A stretch of DNA of 10,543 nucleotides from Pseudomonadota bacterium (GCA_963205465.1 CAUJKG010000339.1:1-10543), one strand, 5' to 3'. Shown: positions 1-6,638, numbered from the stretch's first letter. Notes: generated from the letters alone by a model not told the origin. Made by a program: numbers and translations.

Positions 1-199
1 TCCACTTCACGAAGCAGCCGGAAGGACCGTAATAGCTGTAGACATACGGGTTATAGTAGTAGTGACCGTGCCAGTGATGCTTGTGCCAGTGCTTGTGCTT
101 CCAGCCGGCTTCGGCGGCGGTCGTGCCGGCCGAGAGCGTCAAGAGCGAAAGGGTGAGGGCGGCGGCGGTGCCGGCGAGGATCTTCTTCAGATTGGTCAT
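1..199 (-). CDS. Small secreted His/Tyr-rich protein, N-terminal part (runs off left edge)
   Basis: Reading leftwards from the ATG at 199 gives 66 codons without a stop before the window edge, so the C-terminus is missing. Residues 1-31 look like a Sec signal peptide: MTNLKK, a hydrophobic Ala/Leu/Thr stretch, then a likely signal peptidase I site after AEA. The mature part opens with a cluster of His, Trp and Lys (WKHKHWHKHHWHGH), then a Tyr-rich stretch (YYYNPYVYSYYGP) and SGCFVKW. A GGAGAG ribosome binding site ends four bases before the ATG. I recognise the type, a short exported protein common in Hyphomicrobiales with a Cys and Lys/Trp near the end, but not a named family. The His cluster suggests metal binding, which is inference. 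The gene faces away from all neighbours and has its own upstream region with palindromic sites. Confidence 0.75.
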   Translation of the reverse strand, partial: MTNLKKILAGTAAALTLSLLTLSAGTTAAEAGWKHKHWHKHHWHGHYYYNPYVYSYYGPSGCFVKW

Positions 200-274
200 T
201 TCTCTCTCCATCAGGTCGAAGCGACATCCGCTCCGTTCATGAGAAAGAACCTAAGGCAGGCTCACGCGGCATCG

Positions 275-290
275 TGTGATGACGATCACA
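275..290. promoter_or_regulatory. Perfect CRP-type dyad TGTGA-N6-TCACA
   Basis: The sequence TGTGATGACGATCACA is an exact match to the core CRP consensus, with two perfect 5-base half-sites six bases apart. It lies 76-91 bases upstream of the start codon of the small secreted protein gene, a normal place for an activator site. No other gene start is nearby, since katA ends at 410 pointing the same way. Many alphaproteobacterial CRP/FNR regulators prefer other motifs, so binding by a cAMP-type regulator is inference from the motif only. Confidence 0.5.
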
Positions 291-308
291 GATCGCATGC
301 TCCTGCCA

Positions 309-322
309 TCACGCTTGCGTGA
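309..322. repeat. Inverted repeat TCACGC-TT-GCGTGA
   Basis: A perfect 6-base inverted repeat with a 2-base centre lies in the same non-coding region as the CRP-type dyad. The two centres are about 33 bases apart, close to three helical turns. It is too short and too far from the terminator U-tract to be a terminator, so it is best read as a possible second operator. No protein can be assigned. Confidence 0.3.
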
Positions 323-346
323 ATGAATGCCTGTTCAAGTGATTGA

Positions 347-385
347 TAAATAAAGAAAAAGGGCGATTCCGGAGAATCGCCCTTT
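347..385 (-). terminator. Intrinsic terminator of katA
   Basis: A perfect stem pairs GGGCGATTC (361-369) with its complement at 374-382 across a four-base loop, extended by three A-T pairs to 358-385. On the minus strand it is followed by a T-rich tract (TTTTTCTTTATTTA). It starts 25 bases after the katA stop, so it ends the katA transcript and insulates the small secreted protein gene downstream. Confidence 0.9.
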
Positions 386-409
386 GTGATTTGCGGCTAG
401 TCTGAATGC

Positions 410-1873
410 TTATTCAGCGGCTTGTGCGGCATCGAGATCGACACCGACGGCGGCGGAAACGCCTTTGCCGTATTCGGGATCGGCTTTGTAGAAGTGCACG
501 AGCTGCCGCTTGATGATTTCGACCGGCACGCCATCCATCGCAGCCTTGATGTTGTTGAAGAGCTGCTGCTTCTGATCGGCGGTCATAAGCCGGAACAGAT
601 CGCCGGGCTGACGATAATCGTCATTGCCGTCGCGATGATCATAACGATCGGCGTCGCCCGAAATCTTCAGCGGTGGTTCGCGATATTGCTCCGCCTGCGC
701 CGGACCGCCGACCGAATTCGGCTCGTAATAGGCGTCGGGATTTTTATGTCCTGTGAGCTGCATCGCGCCGTCGGCGTGATAGGTATGCACAGGGCAGCGC
801 GGCTTGTTCACCGGCAACTGGTGGTGATTAATGCCGATGCGATAGCGATGCGCATCCGCATAAGAGAAGATGCGGGCCTGCAGCATCTTGTCGGGTGAAT
901 GGCCGATGCCCGGCACGATGTTGGACGGCGCCAGCGCTGCCTGCTCGACTTCCGCGAAATAGTTTTCCGGGTTGCGGTTGAGTTCGAGCATGCCGACTTC
1001 GATCAGCGGATAGTCACCATGCGGCCAGACCTTGGTGAGATCGAAGGGGTTGTACCAGTGCTTGCCGGCGTCTTCCTCCGGCATGATCTGCACGTAGAAC
1101 TTCCAGCGCGGGAATTCCTTGCGCTCGATTGCCTCGTAAAGATCGCGCTGATGCGTTTCGCGGTCGTTTGCGATCTTTTCTCCACCTTCGGCATTGGTCC
1201 AGTTCTTGATGCCCTGCTCGGACTTGAAGTGGAACTTGACCCAGAAGCGCTCGTTCTTCGCGTTGATGAACGAATAAGTATGCGAACCGAAGCCGTGGAT
1301 ATGACGATAGGTCTGCGGCAGGCCGCGGTCCGACATCAGAATCGTTACCTGATGCAGGCTCTCCGGCGAGAGCGACCAGAAATCCCACATGGCCAGCGGC
1401 GAGCGCATGTTGGTGCGCGGATGACGCTTCTGCGTGTGAATGAAGTCGGGAAACTTCAGCGGGTCGCGCAGGAAGAACACCGGCGTGTTGTTGCCGACGA
1501 TGTCCCAGTTGCCTTCCTCGGTGTAGAAACGCAGCGCGAAACCGCGCACGTCGCGCTCGGCGTCCGCGGCACCGCGTTCGCCGGCGACGGTGGAAAAGCG
1601 CAAGAAGGCTTCGGTCTTCTTGCCGACCTTCTCGAACACTTTCGCGCGCGAATATTTCGTAATGTCCTGGGTGATGGTCAGCGTGCCATAGGCGCCCGAG
1701 CCCTTGGCATGCACGGCGCGTTCGGGGATGCGCTCACGGTTCTGGTGCGCGAGCTTCTCGAGCAGGTGGAAGCCCTGCATCAAGAGCGGCCCGCGCGGGC
1801 CTGCGGAGAGCGAATTCTGGTTGTCGGCGACGGGTGCGCCGCCTGCGGTCGTCATCACGGGTTTATCGGCCAT
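410..1873 (-). CDS. katA: Monofunctional haem catalase (KatA, small-subunit type)
   Basis: This cytoplasmic catalase converts hydrogen peroxide to water and oxygen. The 487-residue product matches the small-subunit (about 480-500 aa) catalases that lack the C-terminal flavodoxin-like domain of large-subunit enzymes. The distal-side motif AVHAKGSGAYG carries catalytic His55, and DIVGNNTPVFFLRD carries catalytic Asn128. RIFSYADAHRYR carries the proximal haem ligand Tyr338 and the nearby arginines. Spacings His-Asn (73) and His-Tyr (283) agree with human catalase (His75, Asn148, Tyr358). An ideal ribosome binding site AGGAGG (1880-1885) lies six bases before the ATG. The gene is divergent from oxyR across 96 bases containing OxyR-box-like palindromes, so peroxide induction through OxyR is expected. 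It ends at a strong terminator and appears monocistronic. All key residues are present. Confidence 0.97.
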   Translation of the reverse strand: MADKPVMTTAGGAPVADNQNSLSAGPRGPLLMQGFHLLEKLAHQNRERIPERAVHAKGSGAYGTLTITQDITKYSRAKVFEKVGKKTEAFLRFSTVAGERGAADAERDVRGFALRFYTEEGNWDIVGNNTPVFFLRDPLKFPDFIHTQKRHPRTNMRSPLAMWDFWSLSPESLHQVTILMSDRGLPQTYRHIHGFGSHTYSFINAKNERFWVKFHFKSEQGIKNWTNAEGGEKIANDRETHQRDLYEAIERKEFPRWKFYVQIMPEEDAGKHWYNPFDLTKVWPHGDYPLIEVGMLELNRNPENYFAEVEQAALAPSNIVPGIGHSPDKMLQARIFSYADAHRYRIGINHHQLPVNKPRCPVHTYHADGAMQLTGHKNPDAYYEPNSVGGPAQAEQYREPPLKISGDADRYDHRDGNDDYRQPGDLFRLMTADQKQQLFNNIKAAMDGVPVEIIKRQLVHFYKADPEYGKGVSAAVGVDLDAAQAAE

Positions 1874-1899
1874 GACGTTCCTCCTCTTTTGAAGAGCTC

Positions 1900-1928
1900 A
1901 AAATAGAGATCACTCTTGATAAGGTCTA
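1900..1928 (-). promoter_or_regulatory. Candidate katA promoter
   Basis: On the minus strand, TAGACC (1923-1928) and TATTTT (1900-1905) are 17 bases apart, each matching four of six positions of the sigma-70 -35 and -10 consensus. Transcription would start near 1893, about 20 bases before the start codon and just upstream of the ribosome binding site. The palindromic OxyR-box-like region (1934-1966) would then lie at about -41 to -73, where OxyR usually sits when activating. Weak hexamers fit an activator-dependent promoter, but this is a by-eye call. Confidence 0.35.
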
Positions 1929-1933
1929 ATCGT

Positions 1934-1966
1934 ATTGATTGCGCCTATAGATAAGAATATCTTATC
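1934..1966. promoter_or_regulatory. OxyR-box-like palindromes between katA and oxyR
   Basis: The segment 1950-1966 is a perfect inverted repeat, GATAAGA-ATA-TCTTATC. Its core ATAA-N7-TTAT (1951-1965) resembles the E. coli OxyR element ATAG-N7-CTAT with one symmetrical change in each arm. Directly upstream, 1934-1948 reads ATTG-N7-CTAT, seven of eight positions of the same element. The gap between the two is 2 bases rather than the 7 of the E. coli site, so they may not form a canonical tandem. A weaker copy, GATAAG-GT-CTAATC, occupies 1918-1931. The position between divergent katA and oxyR strongly suggests an OxyR operator; the exact boundaries are inference. Confidence 0.6.
1935..1963 (+). 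promoter_or_regulatory. Candidate oxyR promoter giving a leaderless start
   Basis: TTGATT (1935-1940) and TATCTT (1958-1963) are separated by 17 bases and match the sigma-70 -35 and -10 consensus at four positions each. A start six to seven bases after the -10 falls at about 1970, the A of the oxyR ATG. The -10 lies inside the perfect palindrome 1950-1966, so OxyR bound there would block its own promoter, in line with the autorepression known for many LysR regulators. Confidence 0.35.
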
Positions 1967-1969
1967 GAG

Positions 1970-2863
1970 ATGCCGACCCTCCGCCAGTTGCGCTATTTCG
2001 AAGCCGCCGCCCGGCTCGGCCATTTCGGCCGGGCCGCCGAAGAATGCGCCGTCAGCCAGCCCGCGCTTTCCATGCAGATCAAGGAACTGGAGACGGAACT
2101 GGGCGCAGTGCTGTTCGAGCGGCGGCCGGGGGAGGTGGTGCTGACCCCGCTCGGACATGAGATCGCGGACCGCGCCGCGAAGATCTTGCTGGCGGCCAAT
2201 GATCTCTCCGCCATTGCAAAACATCAGACGAAAGTGCTCGCGGGCCCGCTTTCCCTCGGCATCATCCCCACACTTGCGCCCTACGTCCTGCCGCGGCTCC
2301 TGGTGTATCTGCAAAAGCAATATCCGCAACTGCGGCTGGAGCTGCGCGAAGCGCAGACCAAAACCATGCTTGCCGAACTCTCACGCGGCGAACTCGACCT
2401 CGTGATGGCGGCAATCCCGAACCAGACGTCCGATCTCGAAGAAGAGCATCTGTTCGACGATCGCTTTCTGCTCGCGACGTCATTGGAAAATGCGACGAAA
2501 GCGCGCGTCGATCCCGAAACGCTGGATCCCGCGCGGCTGATCCTGCTCGAAGAGGGGCACTGCCTGCGCGATCAGGCGCTTTCCTTCTGCGCGCTGGAGC
2601 GCGGCGTGACGAAAACCGGCCTTGGCGCGACCTCGCTCTCGACGGTGATGCAGATGGTCGCGAACGGCTATGGCGCGACCTTCATTCCGGAAATCGCGGT
2701 GGAAACGGAAACGCGCGGCAGAAATCTTTCGCTGACGCGTTTCACCGCGCCCGAACCGTCGCGCCGGATCGGGCTGGTCTGGCGCAAGACCTCGCCGCGA
2801 AAGCGCGACTTCAAGGCGTTCAGTGCCGCGGTGAAGGACGCGCTGAAACCGAAGCGCAAATAA
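1970..2863 (+). CDS. oxyR: OxyR, peroxide-sensing LysR-type transcriptional regulator
   Basis: The 297-residue protein has an N-terminal winged helix-turn-helix (about 1-60, with FGRAAEECAVSQPALSMQIKELE) and a LysR substrate-binding domain (about 90-290). The OxyR signature is the redox cysteine pair Cys198 and Cys207 in LEEGHCLRDQALSFC, with the same nine-residue spacing as Cys199/Cys208 of E. coli OxyR. Peroxide oxidises the pair to a disulfide and switches the DNA contacts, activating targets such as the divergent katA. The start is fixed: an in-frame TAA lies at 1952-1954 with no start codon after it, and the DNA-binding domain begins at residue 1 to 5 as in homologues. There is no Shine-Dalgarno sequence, since the bases before the ATG are part of a palindrome. 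Transcription ends at a hairpin shared with pnp. Confidence 0.95.
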   Translation: MPTLRQLRYFEAAARLGHFGRAAEECAVSQPALSMQIKELETELGAVLFERRPGEVVLTPLGHEIADRAAKILLAANDLSAIAKHQTKVLAGPLSLGIIPTLAPYVLPRLLVYLQKQYPQLRLELREAQTKTMLAELSRGELDLVMAAIPNQTSDLEEEHLFDDRFLLATSLENATKARVDPETLDPARLILLEEGHCLRDQALSFCALERGVTKTGLGATSLSTVMQMVANGYGATFIPEIAVETETRGRNLSLTRFTAPEPSRRIGLVWRKTSPRKRDFKAFSAAVKDALKPKRK

Positions 2864-2890
2864 AAAGGGCGGCTCGAAAGCCGCCCTTCG
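2864..2890. terminator. Shared bidirectional terminator between oxyR and pnp
   Basis: A 10-bp perfect stem (AAGGGCGGCT at 2865-2874 with its complement at 2879-2888) encloses the tetraloop CGAA. Read leftwards, for pnp, it is followed by TTTTTATTT, a good intrinsic terminator. Read rightwards, for oxyR, the following tract is weaker (TTCGCATTT). The two convergent genes end within 48 bases of each other and no other terminator is visible, so both probably use this hairpin. Confidence 0.85.
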
Positions 2891-2910
2891 CATTTCCGAA
2901 TTTGCAGAAC

Positions 2911-5064
2911 TTACTCCGCTGCCGGCTCGGCTGCGGGCTGCTGCTTGTTCTTGTGCTCGATGTCTTCGCCGGTGGTCTGATCGACCGCCTTCATCGAGAG
3001 GCGAACCTTGCCGCGCTCGTCGACGCCGAGCAGCTTCACCTTCACCATGTCGCCTTCCTTGACGACGTCGGAAGGCTTGTTCACGCGGCTCGCCGCCAAC
3101 TGGCTGACATGCACGAGGCCGTCTTTCGCGCCGAAGAAGTTCACGAAAGCGCCGAAGTCGACGACTTTGACGACCTTGCCGTCATAGATCGTGCCGACTT
3201 CCGGTTCGGAGGTGAGCGACTTGATCCACTTGATCGCGGCCTCGATCGATTCGCCCTTGGAAGAGGCGACCTTCACGGTGCCGTCGTCCTCGACATTGAT
3301 CTTGGCGCCGGTCTTTTCGACGATCTCGCGGATCACCTTGCCGCCCGTTCCGATCACGTCGCGGATCTTGTCGGTCGGAATCTTGATGACCTCGATGCGC
3401 GGCGCATGCTCGCCGAGCTGCGGACGCGCGGCGGTCAGTGCCTTCGACATCTCGCCGAGGATATGCATGCGGCCGTCTTTCGCCTGGCGAAGGGCAACCT
3501 GCATGATTTCTTCGGTGATGCCTGCGATCTTGATGTCCATCTGCAGCGCGGTGACGCCGTTCTCGGTGCCGGCGACCTTGAAGTCCATGTCGCCGAGATG
3601 ATCTTCGTCGCCGAGAATGTCGGAAAGCACCGCATAGCGGTTGCCTTCGAGGATCAGGCCCATCGCGATACCCGCAACCGGCGCGCGCAGCGGCACGCCG
3701 GCATCCATCAGCGACAGCGAAGTGCCGCAGACGGTCGCCATCGAGGACGAGCCGTTCGATTCCAGAATCTCCGACACGACACGGATCGTGTAGGGAAATT
3801 CCGTCGCCGGCGGCAGCATCGGATGCACCGCGCGCCAGGCGAGCTTACCGTGACCGACTTCGCGGCGGCCCGGCGAACCCATGCGGCCCGCTTCACCGAC
3901 CGAGAACGGCGGGAAGTTGTAATGCAGCAGGAAGTTTTCCTTGTAGGTACCGGGGAGCGCATCGATCCACTGCTCGTCTTCCGCCGTGCCGAGGGTGGCG
4001 ATGCAAAGTGCCTGCGTTTCGCCGCGCGTGAAGAGCGCAGAGCCGTGCGTGCGCGGCAGCACGCCGACCATCGCTTCGATCGGGCGGACGGTTTTCACGT
4101 CGCGGCCGTCGATGCGGAGGCCCGTGTCGAGGATCGAATTGCGGACGATGTCGGCTTCGAGTTCCTTCAGCACTTCGCCGACGAGCGAGGCGGACGGCGC
4201 ATCGGGATTGGTGCCGTCGCCGAGGATTGCTTCCTTGGCCTTCTTCTTGGCGGCGCCGACCGCATTGTAGCGGTCCTGCTTGACCTTGTTGCCGTAGGCG
4301 GCGCGGAGATCAGCTTCGGCAAGCGCCTTGAGCTGGTTCTTGAGTGCGGAGTTGTCCTTCGTGTTGAGTTCGCGCGGTTCCTTCGCGGCCTTCTCGGCGA
4401 GACGAATGATAGCGTCGATCACCGGCTGGAAGTGCTTGTGCCCGAACATGACGGAGCCGAGCATCACTTCTTCGGTGAGTTCCTGCGCTTCCGATTCCAC
4501 CATCAGCACGGCGTCCTTGGTGCCGGCGACGACGAGATCGAGCGTCGATTCCTTCATCTCCTCGAGCGTCGGATTGAGCACGTATTCGCCGTTGATGAAA
4601 CCGACGCGCGCGCCGCCGATCGGGCCCATGAAGGGCGCACCGGAGATCGTGAGTGCCGCCGAAGAGGCGACCATCGCTAGAACGTCAGGATCGTTTTCCA
4701 GGTCGTGCTGCAGCACGTGGATCACGACCTGCGTTTCGTTGCGCCAGCCTTCGGCGAAGAGCGGACGGATCGGGCGGTCGATGAGCCGCGAGATCAGGGT
4801 TTCGCGCTCGGTCGGACGGCCTTCGCGCTTGAAATAGCCACCCGGAATGCGACCGGCGGCATAAAACTTCTCGATGAAGTGAACCGAAAGCGGCAGGAAA
4901 TCGATTCCGACTTTCGCTTCTTTCGCCGCGACCACGGTCGCGAGCAGCGTGGTGTCGCCATAAGTGGCGAGAACGGCGCCGTCGGCCTGACGCGCCATGT
5001 GACCGGTTTCGAGGACGAGCTTGCGTCCGCCCCAGTCGAGTTCTTCACGATGTATTTCGAACAT
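2911..5064 (-). CDS. pnp: Polyribonucleotide nucleotidyltransferase (PNPase)
   Basis: PNPase degrades RNA from the 3' end by phosphorolysis, releasing nucleoside diphosphates, and works as a trimer in RNA turnover and small-RNA metabolism. The 717-residue product has the full architecture: first RNase PH-like domain (about 10-145), helical linker (about 230-310), and catalytic second RNase PH-like domain (about 315-545). The GDEDHLGDMDFK segment supplies Asp488, Asp494 and Lys496, equivalent to the metal-binding residues Asp486, Asp492 and Lys494 of E. coli. A KH domain (about 555-615, GTGG loop at 572-575) and an S1 domain (about 622-691) follow, then a short tail rich in Ala, Pro and Glu. 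A purine-rich GGGAAAGAG precedes the ATG. The gene lies downstream of rpsO, as in most proteobacteria, after a 217-base gap rich in hairpins that may mediate autoregulation. Confidence 0.99.
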   Translation of the reverse strand: MFEIHREELDWGGRKLVLETGHMARQADGAVLATYGDTTLLATVVAAKEAKVGIDFLPLSVHFIEKFYAAGRIPGGYFKREGRPTERETLISRLIDRPIRPLFAEGWRNETQVVIHVLQHDLENDPDVLAMVASSAALTISGAPFMGPIGGARVGFINGEYVLNPTLEEMKESTLDLVVAGTKDAVLMVESEAQELTEEVMLGSVMFGHKHFQPVIDAIIRLAEKAAKEPRELNTKDNSALKNQLKALAEADLRAAYGNKVKQDRYNAVGAAKKKAKEAILGDGTNPDAPSASLVGEVLKELEADIVRNSILDTGLRIDGRDVKTVRPIEAMVGVLPRTHGSALFTRGETQALCIATLGTAEDEQWIDALPGTYKENFLLHYNFPPFSVGEAGRMGSPGRREVGHGKLAWRAVHPMLPPATEFPYTIRVVSEILESNGSSSMATVCGTSLSLMDAGVPLRAPVAGIAMGLILEGNRYAVLSDILGDEDHLGDMDFKVAGTENGVTALQMDIKIAGITEEIMQVALRQAKDGRMHILGEMSKALTAARPQLGEHAPRIEVIKIPTDKIRDVIGTGGKVIREIVEKTGAKINVEDDGTVKVASSKGESIEAAIKWIKSLTSEPEVGTIYDGKVVKVVDFGAFVNFFGAKDGLVHVSQLAASRVNKPSDVVKEGDMVKVKLLGVDERGKVRLSMKAVDQTTGEDIEHKNKQQPAAEPAAE

Positions 5065-5119
5065 TTCTCTTTCCCATCATCGTCGATGGATGAGGAAAGC
5101 CATGGGCAAGATAACGAGG

Positions 5120-5161
5120 CGCTCTTCCGCGCGCGAGGTTCACGCGAAAGGGTGAAGAGCG
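5120..5161 (-). promoter_or_regulatory. Long stem-loop in the pnp leader
   Basis: CGCTCTTC (5120-5127) pairs perfectly with GAAGAGCG (5154-5161), enclosing a 26-base GC-rich loop that can fold further through CGCG repeats. On the minus strand this lies about 55-97 bases upstream of the pnp start codon with no U-tract after it, so it is not a terminator. In E. coli, RNase III cuts a stem in the pnp leader and PNPase then represses its own synthesis. A comparable role here is inferred from position and shape only. Confidence 0.4.
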
Positions 5162-5204
5162 TCTGGCAATCCTGCCATGACTTGTCCTGGTCCGTCGGTT
5201 TTTT

Positions 5205-5224
5205 GCGGCGGCGAATTCCGCCGC
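5205..5224. repeat. GC-rich hairpin in the rpsO-pnp gap
   Basis: GCGGCGG (5205-5211) pairs perfectly with CCGCCGC (5218-5224) around a six-base loop. On the transcribed (minus) strand it is followed by A residues, not U residues, so it lacks the form of an intrinsic terminator. It could stabilise the 3' end of rpsO mRNA or be a processing site. Confidence 0.45.
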
Positions 5225-5241
5225 GTCATACTAGGGCCATC

Positions 5242-5263
5242 CGCGCGGGACCATTCCCGCGCG
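5242..5263. repeat. Strong hairpin just downstream of rpsO
   Basis: A 9-bp perfect stem (CGCGCGGGA at 5242-5250 with 5255-5263) closes a four-base loop. It begins 18 bases after the rpsO stop. No T-rich tract follows in either direction, so it is more likely a barrier to 3' exonucleases or a processing site than a Rho-independent terminator. In E. coli the rpsO-pnp gap also holds structured RNA. Confidence 0.5.
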
Positions 5264-5281
5264 CGGCCGTACTCATCTGCC

Positions 5282-5551
5282 TTAGCGGCGGATGTTCAGC
5301 TTCTCGATGAGCGCCTTGTAGCGCGCTTCATCTTTCTTCTTCAGGTAGTCAAGAATCGAACGGCGATGCGAGACGAGCTTCAAAAGACCGCGGCGGGAAT
5401 GGTTGTCCTTCACGTGAGTCTTGAAGTGCTCGGTCAGGTTCGCGATGCGCTCGGAGAGGATCGCAACCTGCACTTCCGGCGAACCGGTGTCGTCCTTCTT
5501 GGTGGCGTTGTCTTTAATGAGCGCTTGTTTGCGCTCGGCAGTGATCGACAT
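5282..5551 (-). CDS. rpsO: 30S ribosomal protein S15
   Basis: The 89-residue product has the usual length and sequence of S15, beginning MSITAERKQALIKD and containing DTGSPEVQVA, the HFKTHVKDNHSRRGLL stretch with the 16S rRNA-contacting helix, and HRRSILDYLKKK. S15 is a primary binder in 30S platform assembly and contacts 16S rRNA helices 20-22. The start at 5551 is chosen because an AAGGAG site (5558-5563) sits six bases upstream. A longer in-frame reading from 5590 would add 13 residues not found in S15. Upstream lies truB (166-base gap), downstream pnp (217-base gap), the standard proteobacterial order. In several bacteria S15 represses its own translation, but no clear pseudoknot can be called here by eye. 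Confidence 0.98.
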   Translation of the reverse strand: MSITAERKQALIKDNATKKDDTGSPEVQVAILSERIANLTEHFKTHVKDNHSRRGLLKLVSHRRSILDYLKKKDEARYKALIEKLNIRR

Positions 5552-5717
5552 CGGATGCTCCTTTGGTTTGGAGTGAACAGGCGGGCCCAACCGGGATGTC
5601 GTCCAGTAAGGTCGTATGAAGGTTCATGGCGCTAAGGCCCCGAACGCGCGCGGAATATAGCCAAAAGCCCGGGGAAGGCGAGGAAAAACCACGTAAACGC
5701 GATTTTTCGCTAAGTCC
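5552..5717 (-). other. truB-rpsO intergenic region, possible rpsO promoter
   Basis: This 166-base gap could hold an rpsO promoter, as in E. coli. TATATT (5654-5659, minus strand) is a fair -10 match, but no good -35 lies 16-18 bases upstream. Near truB a weak hairpin CGCG-TTTA-CGTG followed by TGGTTTTT (about 5684-5701) could be a poor terminator, and GCGA-AAAA-TCGC lies beside it. Apart from the rpsO ribosome binding site, nothing here is convincing. Confidence 0.25.
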
Positions 5718-6638
5718 TTATCGCGCAAGGTTAAAAATGCGCCGCGGGTGCAGTTCGCCGGCATCCATTTCCGCAAGCGCCACCAAAGCGCCATGGACCG
5801 AGACCGAAACCGGCCCCTCGAACACCGGAGCGTCCCGGCCGCGCAGGAACACGCTCTGGCCCTGCGCCAGCCGCTGGGCGTCGTGCTCGGAAACCTTCAC
5901 TGCGGGCAGCGAGCGCAGGCCTGCGGCGACCGGACCCATGAGCGCGAAGAGGGTGGCGTCGTCGGCGCTCGCCTGCTCGAGTTCGACCAGGTTGACGGTG
6001 TCATCCTCGGAGAAATCACCGACCAGCGTGCGGCGGAGTACGCTGACATGGCCGAGGCAGCCGAGCTTGCGCCCGATGTCGCGCGCGAGCGAGCGCACAT
6101 AGGTGCCCTTGCCGCATTCGACTTCGAATTCGGCATGATCGGCGTCCGGCATGTCGAGCAGTCTGAACGCGTCGATCTCGATTTCCCGCGGCGCGAGTTC
6201 CACGCTCTCGCCAGCGCGGGCAAGATCATAGGCGCGCGCGCCATCGACCTTGAGCGCGGAAAATTGCGGCGGGGTCTGCAAGATCGTGCCGGTAAAAGCA
6301 GGAAGCAGCGCTTCCAGCGCCTCGCGGGTCGGCCGCGTCTCGGAACGCGCAGTTTCTTTTCCTTCTGCGTCGTCGGTGTCGGTCTCGATGCCGAAGCGTA
6401 CCGTGAAGCGATAGATTTTCCGGCCGTCCTGCACGAAAGGCACGGTCTTGGTCGCTTCTCCGAGTGCGATCGGCAAGACGCCGGTCGCGAGCGGATCGAG
6501 CGTGCCGGCGTGCCCCGCTTTCTTCGCCTTGAAGATGCGCCGCACGGCGGCGACCGCGGTGGTCGAGGTCATGCCGAGCGGTTTGTCGAGCACCACCCAG
6601 CCGGATACGTCGCGCTTCTCGCGTCTCGGCTGGCTCAT
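5718..6638 (-). CDS. truB: tRNA pseudouridine(55) synthase TruB
   Basis: TruB isomerises uridine 55 in the T-loop of elongator tRNAs to pseudouridine and also acts as a tRNA chaperone. The 306-residue protein shows catalytic Asp48 in GHAGTLDPLATGVLPIALG, the second conserved motif with Tyr76 in KIYRFTVRFGIETDTDD, QTPPQFSALKVDGARAYDLAR (121-141), and GTYVRSLARDIG (178-189) with Arg182 matching E. coli Arg181. The C-terminal part (about 242-304, ending LHPRRIFNLAR) resembles the PUA-like TruB C-terminal domain. Its ATG overlaps the rbfA stop in an ATGA junction (6635-6638), and a GAGG lies just upstream inside rbfA, so translation is probably coupled. All catalytic motifs are intact. Confidence 0.98.
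   Translation of the reverse strand: MSQPRREKRDVSGWVVLDKPLGMTSTTAVAAVRRIFKAKKAGHAGTLDPLATGVLPIALGEATKTVPFVQDGRKIYRFTVRFGIETDTDDAEGKETARSETRPTREALEALLPAFTGTILQTPPQFSALKVDGARAYDLARAGESVELAPREIEIDAFRLLDMPDADHAEFEVECGKGTYVRSLARDIGRKLGCLGHVSVLRRTLVGDFSEDDTVNLVELEQASADDATLFALMGPVAAGLRSLPAVKVSEHDAQRLAQGQSVFLRGRDAPVFEGPVSVSVHGALVALAEMDAGELHPRRIFNLAR

Noticed and set aside
335..346. FNR/FixK-like site TCAA-N4-TTGA
   Set aside because: The half-sites point the wrong way compared with TTGAT-N4-ATCAA, and the arms are only four bases long.
899..1906. 335-codon open frame on the plus strand opposite katA
   Set aside because: It is antisense to a complete catalase with all active-site residues. The product shows no domain, and it is explained by GC-rich third positions.
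1935..2144. 69-codon plus-strand frame starting within the katA-oxyR gap
   Set aside because: It overlaps oxyR in another frame, has no ribosome binding site and gives an Arg/Ser/Pro-rich product typical of a shadow frame.
2902..4680. 592-codon open frame on the plus strand opposite pnp
   Set aside because: It lies wholly antisense to the intact pnp gene. Its product is His/Arg/Asp-rich with no recognisable motif, the usual artefact of codon bias in GC-rich DNA.
5552..5590. 13-residue N-terminal extension of S15 from 5590
   Set aside because: S15 proteins start at the MSITAE-type sequence, and the good ribosome binding site at 5558-5563 supports the start at 5551.
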